Source of the DNA: Bryobacterales bacterium
GTDB taxonomy: Bacteria; Acidobacteriota; Terriglobia; Bryobacterales; Bryobacteraceae
DNA length: 45,614 nucleotides
Direction: 5' to 3'
Assembly: GCA_003164035.1 (NCBI GenBank)
Contig: PLRS01000039.1
Location: forward strand, 1-45,614
Shown here: one piece after another, positions 9,781-19,144 of the stretch
Position numbering within the stretch: position 1 is the first letter of the stretch
How the letters are laid out: every line of letters starts with the position of its first letter
Translations under genes and position numbers: made by a program
The notes under the pieces: model-generated
Seen by the model: the letters and a program-made list of their open reading frames with translations, nothing else
Told to the model about the DNA's origin: nothing
Databases searched by the model: none

Positions 9781-10821
9781 CTATGCGCAAATGTCTGCAT
9801 GGTTGCCAGCCGGGCCGTTCCGGTAGCGTAGACGCCGCCGCAGAGCCTTCAATGGCTCCAGCAGGTACGTTCGCCTGAGGATGCTCGGTAAATTGGAGCG
9901 GTGGCCGGTGGCGCCTCGCGGCGTGTCGCAGGGTATCCGGTTTACGATGAAGGACTCATCTTTCATCAAACCGTTCGTGTCGTACATGAGGTCGATGCCG
10001 ATCTCACGGCGCAACGCCGCGAGTCTCCCGCGGGGCAGGTTGCGACCGTTGAACGGGAATGCCAGAGGCACACGTGCGCGGCCGGTGATTCCTCGCGCGA
10101 AATCGCACGATTCACGAGCTTGGCGGCGCACTTCCTCCCAGTCCGGAAGCTTGCCTAGCTGCGGATGATCGCTCGTGTGGGAGCCAATGGTGAAGCCGTC
10201 ACTGTGGAGTTGTGCGATTTGGCTCCGGGTCATATAGGGGCGCTGGTCCCGCAAGAAAGCTTCGACGTCGATACCCAGCCGCACGCAGGCCGCGTCGATT
10301 ATGTCTCGGTGGGCGAAATCAAGACCCAGGAGCCATTTCCCAATCTCCGAGGGCGTGGCGAATGTAAGCCCGAATTGTGCCCGCAATCTTGTCTGGAATC
10401 CCGAGATCTCGGCAGCCGTCGCCATGCCAATACGGGACAGGCACAAAGCGACTTTGTTGCGATACATCAACTCCCGGTTATCGACAAAGCTGCTGCATAT
10501 GAAAAAGGTGGCTGGGAGTCCGTGCGCGAGTAGCAGAGGCTTGGCCACGGTGAAACATTCGACGAAGCCGTCGTCGAAACTCAACGTCGCTGCATTCGGC
10601 GGCACTCTACGTCCATTTTCGCGATGCGCGACCAACTCCTCGTGGCTCATCACGCGGAAACGGGTTTTCAGATGGATGAGATCCCGCTCAAGATCGCCTG
10701 GGCTCTTGCACCCGTAGAGGGGTCCAATGTGGGGAATCGGCGCGGCCGTGAACGAGTGATATAGCAAGTGGACGCCATCGCTGGCGACGATGTTCCGAAA
10801 ACCTGAAAGCAGCATAGACAT
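9781..10821 (-). CDS. Polysaccharide deacetylase family protein (CE4/NodB-like)
   Basis: 346 residues. The NodB motif SFDDGF lies at residues 81-86, with D83/D84 in the catalytic and metal-binding positions. The second metal motif, H-x3-H, is seen in IGSHTSDHP (H215, H219). These are the signature residues of metal-dependent N- or O-deacetylases acting on chitin-like, peptidoglycan or exopolysaccharide sugars. No signal peptide is evident, so it may act in the cytoplasm or on lipid-linked intermediates. It is the last gene of the minus-strand operon and has no strong Shine-Dalgarno sequence; a second ATG two codons later is also possible. Confidence 0.85.
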   Translation of the reverse strand: MSMLLSGFRNIVASDGVHLLYHSFTAAPIPHIGPLYGCKSPGDLERDLIHLKTRFRVMSHEELVAHRENGRRVPPNAATLSFDDGFVECFTVAKPLLLAHGLPATFFICSSFVDNRELMYRNKVALCLSRIGMATAAEISGFQTRLRAQFGLTFATPSEIGKWLLGLDFAHRDIIDAACVRLGIDVEAFLRDQRPYMTRSQIAQLHSDGFTIGSHTSDHPQLGKLPDWEEVRRQARESCDFARGITGRARVPLAFPFNGRNLPRGRLAALRREIGIDLMYDTNGLMKDESFIVNRIPCDTPRGATGHRSNLPSILRRTYLLEPLKALRRRLRYRNGPAGNHADICA

Positions 10822-10942
10822 TTTCGTCTGAAACTAAAGTGCGACGCTTCAGTCCGGTATGCACTGGCCGCACGCAATGCTTCCAGGCATTCGACGACTA
10901 ATCGCGACATCGCCCAGAGACAGTGGAGCCGTGCTCTTCCAG

Positions 10943-12175
10943 TCACTTATGCGTTTCGGGGGCAGCGGCTACGTGGTTATGCTCTGGACCTTTTCTCAGA
11001 AGATACTTAAGGACGCTTCCTACCCGCGTGTTGCTAACTTTCCTCCTTAGCATCTTTGTAATCTTCAGCGCAACGGAATATTCCGCGCCCCTGAGCGTAA
11101 CTGGAATGTCCAGCAGATGCAGTGCGATCTCGACATCGCAATATTCAAGCTTGTAATCCTCGTCGCCAATACCGAAATCGAAGATCTCAATGCCTTGAGC
11201 AAAACTCCACTCAAAAAAATGCTCGTACAGCAGGCGTCCTGGCGAAAACCGAGCCCACGCGCCGCCTTCGTAGGCCGAGATCAAAGCGTAAAATCGTGAC
11301 CCAACGACATAGCCCCAGTGGACAGCGACAATCGTGTCCTCTACTTTCAATGCTGAAAGATGGATAATACCCGCCGTTGAAGGGCGGTTGGTCATTTCCG
11401 TGACAAATTCGCGGTAGCCGGGTTGGTCGAATTCTGCGCTCGTCCGCGTCTCGCGGTGAAGACGGATCTTCTGGCGGATGAGCGCCGCAAGGAAGGCATC
11501 CCGCTGTTGGGATGTTTTGGCGATTTCGAATGTCAATCGGCCCCGACCTAAGAGTCGACGACGATGGTTGCCAACCATTCTGCGACGGGGGAGACGCTCT
11601 GCCTTGAAGTGGCTCCATGTTCCCGATAGAGTGGTGGCGTGGCCCGACACCGTATGGCGGGTTTCGCCGAGAAGAATCAAGGGGTTCGGCAGATCACCGA
11701 CCCGTTCAGGCATCTTATCGAGAATGGCGACGTCGAAAAAGGGCAAATTGGCCTGAAGCTCCCGCCAGACCATGCGAACGTCCTCCGGACCCCAGTCCCG
11801 TGTGGCGGGAAAAACTACCGGCGAATTGTAATCGGAAAGTCCGCCGTCAAGGAACGTCAAGACTCGAACTCCATGGCGGCGTTGAATGCCCAACGGCAGA
11901 AGCATCAGCGGATTCTTCTCGGCATCAACCACGGCCACGAATAGAGTTTCCACATTCCCGGCGGCGGCTATGGTGCTGCACCTCACGTCGAGGATTTCCG
12001 CGCATTGAAAGGCGTAGCACCGCGCAGCACACAGTTCCTGGCTTCGCGGCCAAAACCCGCTGTAATCTGAGAGGCTGTGGGTTAGCCAAATCTGATGAGG
12101 AGCCTCCGGACGCGAGGTTTGGTTGTGAGCCGACGCGGATCCGTTTAGCGATTCCAAGTTGCGCTTTTGAATCAT
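10943..12175 (-). CDS. GNAT-fold acyltransferase, CelD/BcsL-like
   Basis: 410 residues. The C-terminal half resembles the Acetyltransf_6 domain found in CelD-type cellulose and exopolysaccharide proteins: LSALKVEDTIVAVHWGYVVG, then SAYEGGAWARFSPGRLLYEH and IEIFDFGIGDEDYKLEY. This family is thought to transfer acyl groups to sugars or peptides during polysaccharide biosynthesis. The first 25 residues are polar and weakly conserved-looking, so the true start may be internal. It sits between the hexapeptide acetyltransferase and the deacetylase, which fits a role in acyl decoration. The precise substrate cannot be told from sequence. Confidence 0.75.
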   Translation of the reverse strand: MIQKRNLESLNGSASAHNQTSRPEAPHQIWLTHSLSDYSGFWPRSQELCAARCYAFQCAEILDVRCSTIAAAGNVETLFVAVVDAEKNPLMLLPLGIQRRHGVRVLTFLDGGLSDYNSPVVFPATRDWGPEDVRMVWRELQANLPFFDVAILDKMPERVGDLPNPLILLGETRHTVSGHATTLSGTWSHFKAERLPRRRMVGNHRRRLLGRGRLTFEIAKTSQQRDAFLAALIRQKIRLHRETRTSAEFDQPGYREFVTEMTNRPSTAGIIHLSALKVEDTIVAVHWGYVVGSRFYALISAYEGGAWARFSPGRLLYEHFFEWSFAQGIEIFDFGIGDEDYKLEYCDVEIALHLLDIPVTLRGAEYSVALKITKMLRRKVSNTRVGSVLKYLLRKGPEHNHVAAAPETHK

Positions 12176-12231
12176 CGCTCCACCAAGACGGAAGGATCAG
12201 CAAGGCGGGTGGAAGTGGAATTCTCGTGCCT

Positions 12232-12858
12232 TCATTGCGATTGCATTGCCGATGGCTCCGCGCTGGCCACTGGTGGAACACTGTAGGGCGCCACGTCGCT
12301 CCGAACCCGGCCATAGACGGCGAGTTCGTGCACAGTAATATCTGCGTCGGTGAATCGCCGCCCCACATGCCGAGCCGGATTCCCCGCCACGATCTCATAG
12401 GGCTGAACATCGGAGATCACGACGCTACCCGCGGCAACAATAGCGCCGCGCCCGATGGTGACGCCAGACAGCACGACGGCACCGAATCCAATCCAAACAT
12501 CGTCTCCAATAACAGTCCTCATGCCCTTTCCCGCACCGCGATAGTCTGGATCTCCGACCCACGGGGCGTGCCGAATCGGCCTGCCCACACACTGGTGATC
12601 GTGGTCGTAGCGCCCCACCACACCGACATTGTCCGCCAGCATCACATAATCGCCGATCTCGCCGTCACACGCTATCGTACAGAACCTCCCTATATAAACA
12701 TCCCGGCCCACCACCAGTCTTCTCGGCGCGAAAAGCACCGCGCCAAGTCCCAGGTACAAACCGGGGCCAACAATCACCTTCTTGCGGACCCCATATCTCC
12801 GATAGAGCCACTGCCACAATTGAGACAGTGTAGAACTGCTCATAACCTTTCTTTTCAC
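12232..12858 (-). CDS. Hexapeptide-repeat (left-handed beta-helix) O-acetyltransferase
   Basis: 208 residues. Hexapeptide turns run from about residue 30 to 165 (VIVGPGLYLGLGAVLFA; IGRFCTIACDGEIGDYVMLA; VIGDDVWIGFGAVVLSGVTI; GAIVAAGSVVISDVQPYEIV). They end with the usual AGNPARHVGRRF, which closes the helix in maltose/galactoside-type acetyltransferases. A long loop with a catalytic-type His (YDHDHQCVGRPIRH) interrupts the coils. It probably acetylates a sugar of the exopolysaccharide repeat unit, using acetyl-CoA in the cytoplasm. It lies 15 bases downstream of the GT4 gene, so it is cotranscribed. The last 20 residues are extra and low complexity. Confidence 0.85.
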   Translation of the reverse strand: MKRKVMSSSTLSQLWQWLYRRYGVRKKVIVGPGLYLGLGAVLFAPRRLVVGRDVYIGRFCTIACDGEIGDYVMLADNVGVVGRYDHDHQCVGRPIRHAPWVGDPDYRGAGKGMRTVIGDDVWIGFGAVVLSGVTIGRGAIVAAGSVVISDVQPYEIVAGNPARHVGRRFTDADITVHELAVYGRVRSDVAPYSVPPVASAEPSAMQSQ

Positions 12859-12873
12859 GGCGGTCCTCTTTGT

Positions 12874-14013
12874 CTAACTCGCCAGGGCCTGTCTTACGCC
12901 GTTGGCGAACCTCTCCACCATGTTTTCAACGGTATAGATATCCGCGGCCGCGTGGCACCCGGCAACCAGCGTTCGGCGCCGTTCTTCATCCTTCAAAAGC
13001 GCCGTTACCGCTCCGGCGTACGCCTCCGGGCTATGTGCCTCCTGGACGATGATACCGTTCCTCTCGTCGTCCAAGTACTCGATCTCGGGACCGTGCCCAG
13101 CTACTGCGGTCGTCACCAACGGAACACCTAGAGCGAACGCGTCTAAAACCGCGAGGCCGACTACGCCCGGGAGAAGAAACAACTTAGAGAGCAAGAAGTA
13201 CGGCACTTTCTCGTGGTCGAATTTCGGTCCAATGTATTTAATCCAAGAGTGACGAATAGCGGCCTGTCTGACGAGCGCCGCATCAATCCCCGCGCCCATG
13301 AAAATCATCTCGAAATCGGGAACCGATTGCCGAACCAGCTCACACGCCTCAAGCAAGAACGAAAGGCGCTTGTCGCGGTACATCGCTCCCGCATAGATGC
13401 ATACGTTTCGCCCAGCCAGTTGCAGCTCGCCCGCTAGGGCCTTCAGCGCGGACGCATCTACCATCCGCGCCGCGGCGACGAGGCCCCGCGTGTCGATGGC
13501 GTTCTGGGTATCCGTCGTGCGCTCTACCGGAAAGCCAAGTGACCGAACCACAGCCGCCGACTTCGCATTGTATGCGAACCACCAGTGAACCCGTGTAGAT
13601 GCGCAACGCTTCAAACATTCACCAAACCAACTCGCGTCGTAGAAAAAGCTCTTGCCGTGTCCCCACAAAGCGAATCTGGCGCCGCCGACTAGATATCGCG
13701 CCTGGAGGACATAGTTCACGAGCAGCTTGCTGGCTTGCTCCACGATCACGAGATCGGCGCCGCGCAGAAGGCCCAGGCACGGTTGCCAATACAGTTCCCG
13801 GCCGCCGACCCGCACGATTCGGTTTTCGATGCGCTCGGCCCAGTCCAGGTCCACCGTGTCTTTCTTGGCGGCATCGTTCGAGCCGGGCTGACCGTAAATC
13901 AGTTGGAGATCGATTGGATCCCTTGCGAGCTCGCTCCGAAGCATCTCGTAAAATTGCCGCCGATACTGCGGCACCGACCTATAGATCACGGCGACGCGTC
14001 GCGTTCGCTTCAT
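12874..14013 (-). CDS. Glycosyltransferase family 4/1 (GT-B fold)
   Basis: 379 residues. The N-terminal half (VAVIYRSVPQYRRQFYEML) is the acceptor domain. The C-terminal half carries nucleotide-sugar-binding features: NVCIYAGAMYRDKRLSFLLE, then FEMIFMGAGIDAALV and KYIGPKFDHEKVPYFLLSK. The usual E-x7-E region is altered (LLPGVVGLAVLDAFALGVPLV), with Asp replacing the second Glu and no clear first Glu. This is seen in a subset of GT4-like proteins. It probably adds one sugar of the repeat unit on the cytoplasmic side of the membrane. Donor and linkage are unknown. Confidence 0.8.
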   Translation of the reverse strand: MKRTRRVAVIYRSVPQYRRQFYEMLRSELARDPIDLQLIYGQPGSNDAAKKDTVDLDWAERIENRIVRVGGRELYWQPCLGLLRGADLVIVEQASKLLVNYVLQARYLVGGARFALWGHGKSFFYDASWFGECLKRCASTRVHWWFAYNAKSAAVVRSLGFPVERTTDTQNAIDTRGLVAAARMVDASALKALAGELQLAGRNVCIYAGAMYRDKRLSFLLEACELVRQSVPDFEMIFMGAGIDAALVRQAAIRHSWIKYIGPKFDHEKVPYFLLSKLFLLPGVVGLAVLDAFALGVPLVTTAVAGHGPEIEYLDDERNGIIVQEAHSPEAYAGAVTALLKDEERRRTLVAGCHAAADIYTVENMVERFANGVRQALAS

Positions 14014-14052
14014 AGCACCTCACAGCCTCTTCCGTTCCCTGAAACGGATACA

Positions 14053-14064
14053 CTCATTAATGAG
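14053..14064. repeat. 12-bp perfect palindrome CTCATTAATGAG
   Basis: It lies in the 177-base gap between the GT2 gene and the GT4 gene, about 40 bases ahead of the GT4 start. It could be a dimeric regulator site or an internal promoter element. Nothing else supports either. Confidence 0.25.
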
Positions 14065-14190
14065 CGCCCGGCTTCAGCAAAACAGTACTGTCCATTTGCC
14101 GCGCCCGAGAGCAACAAGCACGTCCGACTGTTCAAGCGGAACATCTCCGAGTCTCTTGCCTTAACGCTACTTGGCAAGCCCTGTGCCTTG

Positions 14191-15180
14191 TCACCGAAGT
14201 TGGAGCCGAAGCAGAAAATGACCTGTAATTCTTGCCAGATCGAACAGCAGAAAACTCACGAAACGCACCGGGTTCTTCGCCGTGTCGTAAGCGAAAAACC
14301 ACCGTATCTTCAGCTTTGTATAGGCCCCGACACCAAAGAAGTAGCTCTCTAAGTCCCTTAAGGTGTAACGCTCCTTAACATTCACTCCATACGAGGTCTT
14401 CGTATGCGTCTTCACTACGCACGCGTAGCTTACCACCAGCCGAAAACCGGCGGCTTCCGCTCTGACCGGCAGTTCCGGGTCGCCACATTGCTGATAGTGC
14501 TTGGCGTTATATAACCCTATCCGCCGGAACACAGTTATAGGAATCAATGTTCCCCGACCTGTCAGCCACGACACAGGCGCACTATAGGCCGTGCCAAACT
14601 GCGATAATGCTTGCCCCACATTGAGTTTTCGCTCTTTGGCGGTCCACCAATTCACTATTGTGCCGCCGTCGACAATACTATCGGGGTTCTCGATGTCAAC
14701 CGCGACCGACCCGATAAGAGTGTCTGGCATAGAAGTCCATTGGCGATGAAGGTTCTCCAAATAGTCGGGACTAACCTCGAGATCGTTGTTAATGACGAGG
14801 ATGGCATCGTCCGCTCCCGCCCGGTCCATTGCATGTCTGATACCCACGTTGGTCGCGCCCGTCCACCACAGAGTGCCATCCCCGCGAACCACCTGGACCT
14901 CGGGGAACTGGTCAGCGATGAGTTCGGCAGTGCAGTCGGTAGAACCGTCATCTACAACGATAATCTCAAAGCGCCGGAAGGACTGGCCGTTCATGCAGTG
15001 AAGAAGGCGCTCAGTGAGCGTCCTGCGATTGAATACGGCAACGACAATGTAAATTTTGCCCTGGCCGGCTGCTTCGGTCAAGTTCGGACGACACCCCATA
15101 TGACTACTTGTCCGAAACGGTGCTTGAGTTCCATTTGTAGACCAAAACTCTCCTTTCCGCCCGACTGGCTTAACAAACAT
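14191..15180 (-). CDS. Glycosyltransferase family 2
   Basis: The open frame reaches back to 15363, but the first 60 residues look non-coding. ATG at 15180, with an AGGGGGAA stretch about 10 bases upstream, is preferred (329 residues); ATG at 15099 is another option. The GT-A core is clear: IYIVVAVFNRRTLTERLLHC, then EIIVVDDGSTDCTAELI, GTLWWTGATNVGIRHAM and the metal-binding-type segment AILVINNDLEV. The family resembles rhamnosyl- and galactosyl-transferases of O-antigen clusters (WWTGATN is common there). It probably adds a sugar of the repeat unit on the cytoplasmic face of the membrane. Confidence 0.8.
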   Translation of the reverse strand: MFVKPVGRKGEFWSTNGTQAPFRTSSHMGCRPNLTEAAGQGKIYIVVAVFNRRTLTERLLHCMNGQSFRRFEIIVVDDGSTDCTAELIADQFPEVQVVRGDGTLWWTGATNVGIRHAMDRAGADDAILVINNDLEVSPDYLENLHRQWTSMPDTLIGSVAVDIENPDSIVDGGTIVNWWTAKERKLNVGQALSQFGTAYSAPVSWLTGRGTLIPITVFRRIGLYNAKHYQQCGDPELPVRAEAAGFRLVVSYACVVKTHTKTSYGVNVKERYTLRDLESYFFGVGAYTKLKIRWFFAYDTAKNPVRFVSFLLFDLARITGHFLLRLQLR

Positions 15181-15415
15181 AGCCAAATTGTTCCCCCTGG
15201 TCGGCGCAAGCCCCCCGCTCCCCTGTTCCGAGTGGATTCCTGGACCTCCCCACCTGGCGCCGTCCAAGTGACGCGTCTCCAGGTGCTGCTTTGCCCGCTT
15301 TGGTTTGTCTTGCTCCGTTTCGCTGCCGTTCAACTCCTCCCAGCATACCGGCAGCATCGACACGGCAGGAGACTTTCAGGGAACGGGCCCCGCTGACGTT
15401 AGCACGCCTAAACCA

Positions 15416-16663
15416 TCATCTTACGCTCATAATCCACTTCCTGGCCGGCTTCTCTATAAACACTGATGTAAGTACCGAGGCGGCGACTAAAACGACTACG
15501 AATTCTAACAATATCGGAAATGTATAGACCTCGAGACCAGTCACATGAAAGACGTGTCGGAGTATCGTCTCAAACCACAGTGACAGCGGGTGTTGAAGTA
15601 TGTACATCGTGTAGCTTGCCTCGCCCAGAATTAACAGAGGTCGAGTGGACAGTAGTCGTTGAACCGGCCGCCACAAGGCAGTGACTTGTGAAATGAACGC
15701 ACAAAAGAGCAATGCTACGATGCAATCGTGAAGAAGAATATGGGGCATGCGGCCGCTAATAGCAAGCACCGTCAATATAGCGAACGCCGACAGATGTACA
15801 GCCACACGTCGGATGCCAGAACTTCGGGGGCCGGAGAATATCCTTCTATATCGTCCGACCGACATGCCAAGCAGAAAGGTTGGAAGATGAACAATTGGAT
15901 TGTAAAGAGCTAAACGATACCACCCATCGTGCCAAAGGACGAATCGGGTACTTAATAATGTAGTGTCACGAGTGAAATGCGTCAGGTTCTCCTGGGTCAG
16001 GGAGGCGGTCGATATGTGATCCGGCTGGAACAACAGGTAAAGCAGCGGAACCAGCAATGTCAATCCGGCGAATACCGTCATTGCGCAAAACAAGCCATTG
16101 CGCCTTAGCTTGATAAGTTGAATTCCTATGAAAGGAAAAAGCAGATAGAAAAACCACTCGCACGAAAGGGACCACGCGGGCATGTTCCACACGGCATGCG
16201 TTCCAATAACCCAAGCTTGTGTGCAGGTAAGCGACACGAGTATTGTGGTGAGCGGGTAGTTGAAAGATGTCGTGTGGTTTGGAAGCAATTCCTGTATCCA
16301 AAACGGAATCTGGATAAGGAGCGCAGTCCAGTACGCAGGCCCGATTCGGGCGACGCGGGCGATCCAGAACCGTGACGCTCGTACCTTGACGTCGCCAAGA
16401 TAGTTATAACCGAGCACGAATCCCGACAATACGAAGAACATGCTGACTGCCGTGTATCCGCTGCCAAGAACATTTCTAGCCCACGCCGGGGCATCCGATA
16501 CTAGACCCAGCCCGAAGTGGAAGATCACTACGAAGAGCGCCAGGAAAAAGCGAATCCCCGTGAGAGCGGGAATCGCGGGCGCTTTCACTATGGCGACGGG
16601 ATTTGGGCAGCCAGGCCGCGCGACCCGACGTTGTACAGCCTGCTGCTCATCGACCCCAGGCAT
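15416..16663 (-). CDS. Acyltransferase 3 family membrane O-acyltransferase (OafA/YrhL-like)
   Basis: The open frame extends to 16822, overlapping the upstream polymerase gene, but its first 50 residues are not family-like. ATG at 16663 or GTG at 16588 is more plausible; neither has a good ribosome binding site. The family start is seen at IPALTGIRFFLALFVVIFHF, whose terminal His matches the conserved one. GYTAVSMFFVLSGFVLGYNY follows, then about ten membrane segments and a C-terminal ILGEASYTMYILQHPLSLWF. Such proteins acetylate or succinylate polysaccharide sugars at the inner membrane. This gene is visibly richer in A and T than its neighbours, a common sign of a variable, exchanged part of a polysaccharide cluster. 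Confidence 0.82.
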   Translation of the reverse strand: MPGVDEQQAVQRRVARPGCPNPVAIVKAPAIPALTGIRFFLALFVVIFHFGLGLVSDAPAWARNVLGSGYTAVSMFFVLSGFVLGYNYLGDVKVRASRFWIARVARIGPAYWTALLIQIPFWIQELLPNHTTSFNYPLTTILVSLTCTQAWVIGTHAVWNMPAWSLSCEWFFYLLFPFIGIQLIKLRRNGLFCAMTVFAGLTLLVPLLYLLFQPDHISTASLTQENLTHFTRDTTLLSTRFVLWHDGWYRLALYNPIVHLPTFLLGMSVGRYRRIFSGPRSSGIRRVAVHLSAFAILTVLAISGRMPHILLHDCIVALLFCAFISQVTALWRPVQRLLSTRPLLILGEASYTMYILQHPLSLWFETILRHVFHVTGLEVYTFPILLEFVVVLVAASVLTSVFIEKPARKWIMSVR

Positions 16664-16781
16664 GCTTCGATGCCGCACTGGCTGTCGCTCTAAGTCAACT
16701 GAGCGAAGGGCAGCGCCAAGAACTGGTCTCAAGAAGAGAAACTCCTTCCCCGGGAATGGCCGCGGTAGCGAGACACGCATG

Positions 16782-18101
16782 TCAGAGACTCTCGGGTACT
16801 TTCTCGCGGGCGCCTTGCGCAATCGTGACTTCGCCCGCGGATGCGGCCCAGAGCAATCCGAAAACGGTTCCCTGGATCAAACCGCCACTGTAGGCCGTCA
16901 TGTAGGCAAGTTCGGACACAAAGAGGGCAGCGAGCGTCGCGCCCGCGATTCGGTTGCTCAGCGAAGGAACTATTGTCGAGAGGCCGACCCGTCCGATATG
17001 GCGTGCGAGCATCCCCATCCATACAACGAAGACGAGCAACCCGGCGACGCCGTAATAGGCGAACGTTGCGATGTACTGATCGTGGATGTGGATGGAGGCT
17101 TCCGTTGCAACGTCGGTCAGATCGCGTCCGGCGGGTGGGCCGACGGCGAGATCCAGCAGTCCATTTGAGAGCGCACGATCCGTGGCCTCAGAGAATCCGT
17201 CGACACGCCAGGCCCAGGTGCTATTGCTTTGGCGGGTCTCCTCGATGTTTGCTTTCGCGAGGGAAATCACGTTGTCGGCTCGGCCCGACACAAAGAGAAA
17301 GGCAATACCGAGCGCGATCACGGGCACTGCAACCAATGAGACCTGGATCCACCGCCTGTTGGCCAAACGAAAAGTGCGGAAAGCAAGCCAGGCGACGCCG
17401 ACCACACTTGCGGTCCATACGCTCCGATGCTGCAAAGCGAGTACAAAAAGGCCGAAGATCCCCGCCGTTAGAAGGCCGGTGGCTTGTAAGCCTCGTATGA
17501 TTTGATTCGCGAGCACGGCGATGAACGCAAGGGCCATGACCATCGCGTAGCTCGATGTCAGAACGCGAACGATGGTGCGAAAGTCCCCGGTAAATACTTC
17601 CGGCGTGGGCAGCACTCCGAGCCACCGGCAAACAGCCACTGCTGCAAGGACGTATGACGCTCCGCAGAGCCAGGTAACCAGGCGCTCTGCGCTTATGCGA
17701 AACGCCGGGCGAAAGGCGCTGAACGCCATAGCCGGGATAACGAAGTAAACCATCGCCCTGGCGTCGTTGCCAGCGTGTCTCAAGCCGTAGACCGGCGCTC
17801 CCCGAAGAAAGTTCATCACCGCCAGTCCGAACAGACTGAGGGCCGGCCAGCAGTAGTTGGCCGGTAACCTCCCGCTTCTGCCGGCTATAATTACAGCGCC
17901 GGCAATCAGAACGGCGCATGCGACGTCGTCGAAGTAAAGGGAGATCCCCGCGTCGATTCCGGATGCGCCAATCTCCAAACAATCCAGAACCACGACGACG
18001 AAGAGAAATGCAAGTCCGGCTTGCGCGGGATAGCGCCAGAACAAAAGCACGAATAAGAACAGGGGTCCAAGGACGAGCCCAATATAAATAAGGGTTTCCA
18101 T
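16782..18101 (-). CDS. O-antigen ligase/polymerase-type membrane protein (Wzy-like)
   Basis: 439 residues, mostly hydrophobic, with about ten to twelve predicted membrane segments (METLIYIGLVLGPLFLFVLL; VACAVLIAGAVIIAG; IALGIAFLFVSG). A large periplasmic loop follows (about residues 275-345: NSTWAWRVDGFSEATDRALS ... HIHDQYIATFAYYGVAGLLV). The loop with conserved Arg and the HDQYI-type segment are characteristic of the Wzy_C/O-antigen ligase superfamily. In a Wzx/Wza/GumC cluster without a lipid A target, polymerisation of repeat units is the better guess. It is 6 bases downstream of the epimerase gene. Confidence 0.8.
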   Translation of the reverse strand: METLIYIGLVLGPLFLFVLLFWRYPAQAGLAFLFVVVVLDCLEIGASGIDAGISLYFDDVACAVLIAGAVIIAGRSGRLPANYCWPALSLFGLAVMNFLRGAPVYGLRHAGNDARAMVYFVIPAMAFSAFRPAFRISAERLVTWLCGASYVLAAVAVCRWLGVLPTPEVFTGDFRTIVRVLTSSYAMVMALAFIAVLANQIIRGLQATGLLTAGIFGLFVLALQHRSVWTASVVGVAWLAFRTFRLANRRWIQVSLVAVPVIALGIAFLFVSGRADNVISLAKANIEETRQSNSTWAWRVDGFSEATDRALSNGLLDLAVGPPAGRDLTDVATEASIHIHDQYIATFAYYGVAGLLVFVVWMGMLARHIGRVGLSTIVPSLSNRIAGATLAALFVSELAYMTAYSGGLIQGTVFGLLWAASAGEVTIAQGAREKVPESL

Positions 18102-18107
18102 CGCTGA

Positions 18108-19094
18108 TTAGCTGGCGATCGCGACTGGTATCGCGCGCGACGCTGCGACCTGAGCGGCAACCCAGTCATAGGTCTTTTCCAGGCCCTCACGCAGAGGGCG
18201 GTCCGGGGCCCAGCCGAGCCGCTCCCGTATTAATTGGTTGTCCGAGTTTCGGCCGCGTACGCCAAGTGGTCCGGGAATGTGCCGAATGCCGAGATTCTTA
18301 CCTGCTATGTCCATAATCAATCGGGCCAACCCGTTGATGGAAATCATTTCCTCCGACCCGACATTTACCGGTCCGGTAAAGTCGGAAGCCATGAGACGCC
18401 GAATCGCCTCGACGCATCCGTCGATGTACAGAAACGAGCGCGTTTGCAAACCATCGCCCCAGATTTCAACTTCCCGGCTGTCGGAAGCTTCGGCAATTTT
18501 CCGGCACAGCGCCGCGGGCGCTTTCTCCCGGCCGCCTGTCCACGTCCCCTCGGGGCCGAATATGTTGTGAAACCGGGCGACACGGACGTCCACGCCCCAG
18601 TTTCGGTGATATGCCAGATACAGCCGCTCACTAAACAATTTCTCCCAGCCGTATTCGCTGTCAGGGGCGGCCGGATAGGCGGATTCCTCGGAGCACCTCG
18701 GGTTTTTTGGGTCTCGCTGGTTATACTCGGGATAAATGCAGGCCGACGAGGAGTAGAAGAACTTCCGCACCCCTGCCTGTCGTCCGCATTCGAGGGTATT
18801 CAGGTTGATGGTTGCCGAGTTGTGCATCACATCAGCATCGTGTTCGCCGGTGAATATGTAGCCGGCGCCACCCATGTCCGCCGCGAGCTGGTACACTTCC
18901 TCGATGTCCTTCACAACTTCATGAACCAGACCTGGTTCTCGCAGGTCTCCGACGACGAACTCATCGGCTGCCGACGCCGAGAATTCGGGGTGTTTCAGGT
19001 CTACGCCTCTTACCCAGAAGCCTTCGGCTTTCAGCCGCCTAACCAAATGGCTTCCGATGAAACCACCCGCTCCACATACCAGTATTCGCTTCAT
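18108..19094 (-). CDS. GDP-mannose 3,5-epimerase-like SDR
   Basis: 328 residues. The NAD-binding GxxGxxG is GAGGFIG (8-14). It follows plant GDP-mannose 3,5-epimerase closely: LAADMGGAGYIF, SSSACIYPEY, ARFHNIFGPEGTWTGGREKA, WGDGLQTRSFLYIDGCVEA and HIPGPLGVRGRNSDNQLI. The catalytic residues known from Arabidopsis GME (Cys145, Tyr174, Lys178, Lys217) map with a constant offset of 26 to Cys119, Tyr148, Lys152 and Lys191, and all four are conserved. The enzyme converts GDP-D-mannose to GDP-L-galactose and GDP-L-gulose in the cytoplasm. In this operon it should supply an L-hexose donor for the exopolysaccharide. It is more convincing than a generic UDP-glucose epimerase call. Confidence 0.88.
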   Translation of the reverse strand: MKRILVCGAGGFIGSHLVRRLKAEGFWVRGVDLKHPEFSASAADEFVVGDLREPGLVHEVVKDIEEVYQLAADMGGAGYIFTGEHDADVMHNSATINLNTLECGRQAGVRKFFYSSSACIYPEYNQRDPKNPRCSEESAYPAAPDSEYGWEKLFSERLYLAYHRNWGVDVRVARFHNIFGPEGTWTGGREKAPAALCRKIAEASDSREVEIWGDGLQTRSFLYIDGCVEAIRRLMASDFTGPVNVGSEEMISINGLARLIMDIAGKNLGIRHIPGPLGVRGRNSDNQLIRERLGWAPDRPLREGLEKTYDWVAAQVAASRAIPVAIAS

Positions 19095-19144
19095 GACGGT
19101 CTCCTATGCGCAACGCGGCCCGGTGCCGCGTTCGTTGTAGTTGG

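Noticed and set aside
11617-13131. 504-codon plus-strand open frame
   Set aside because: It runs antisense to three well-supported minus-strand genes and its translation is low-complexity Arg/Pro-rich.
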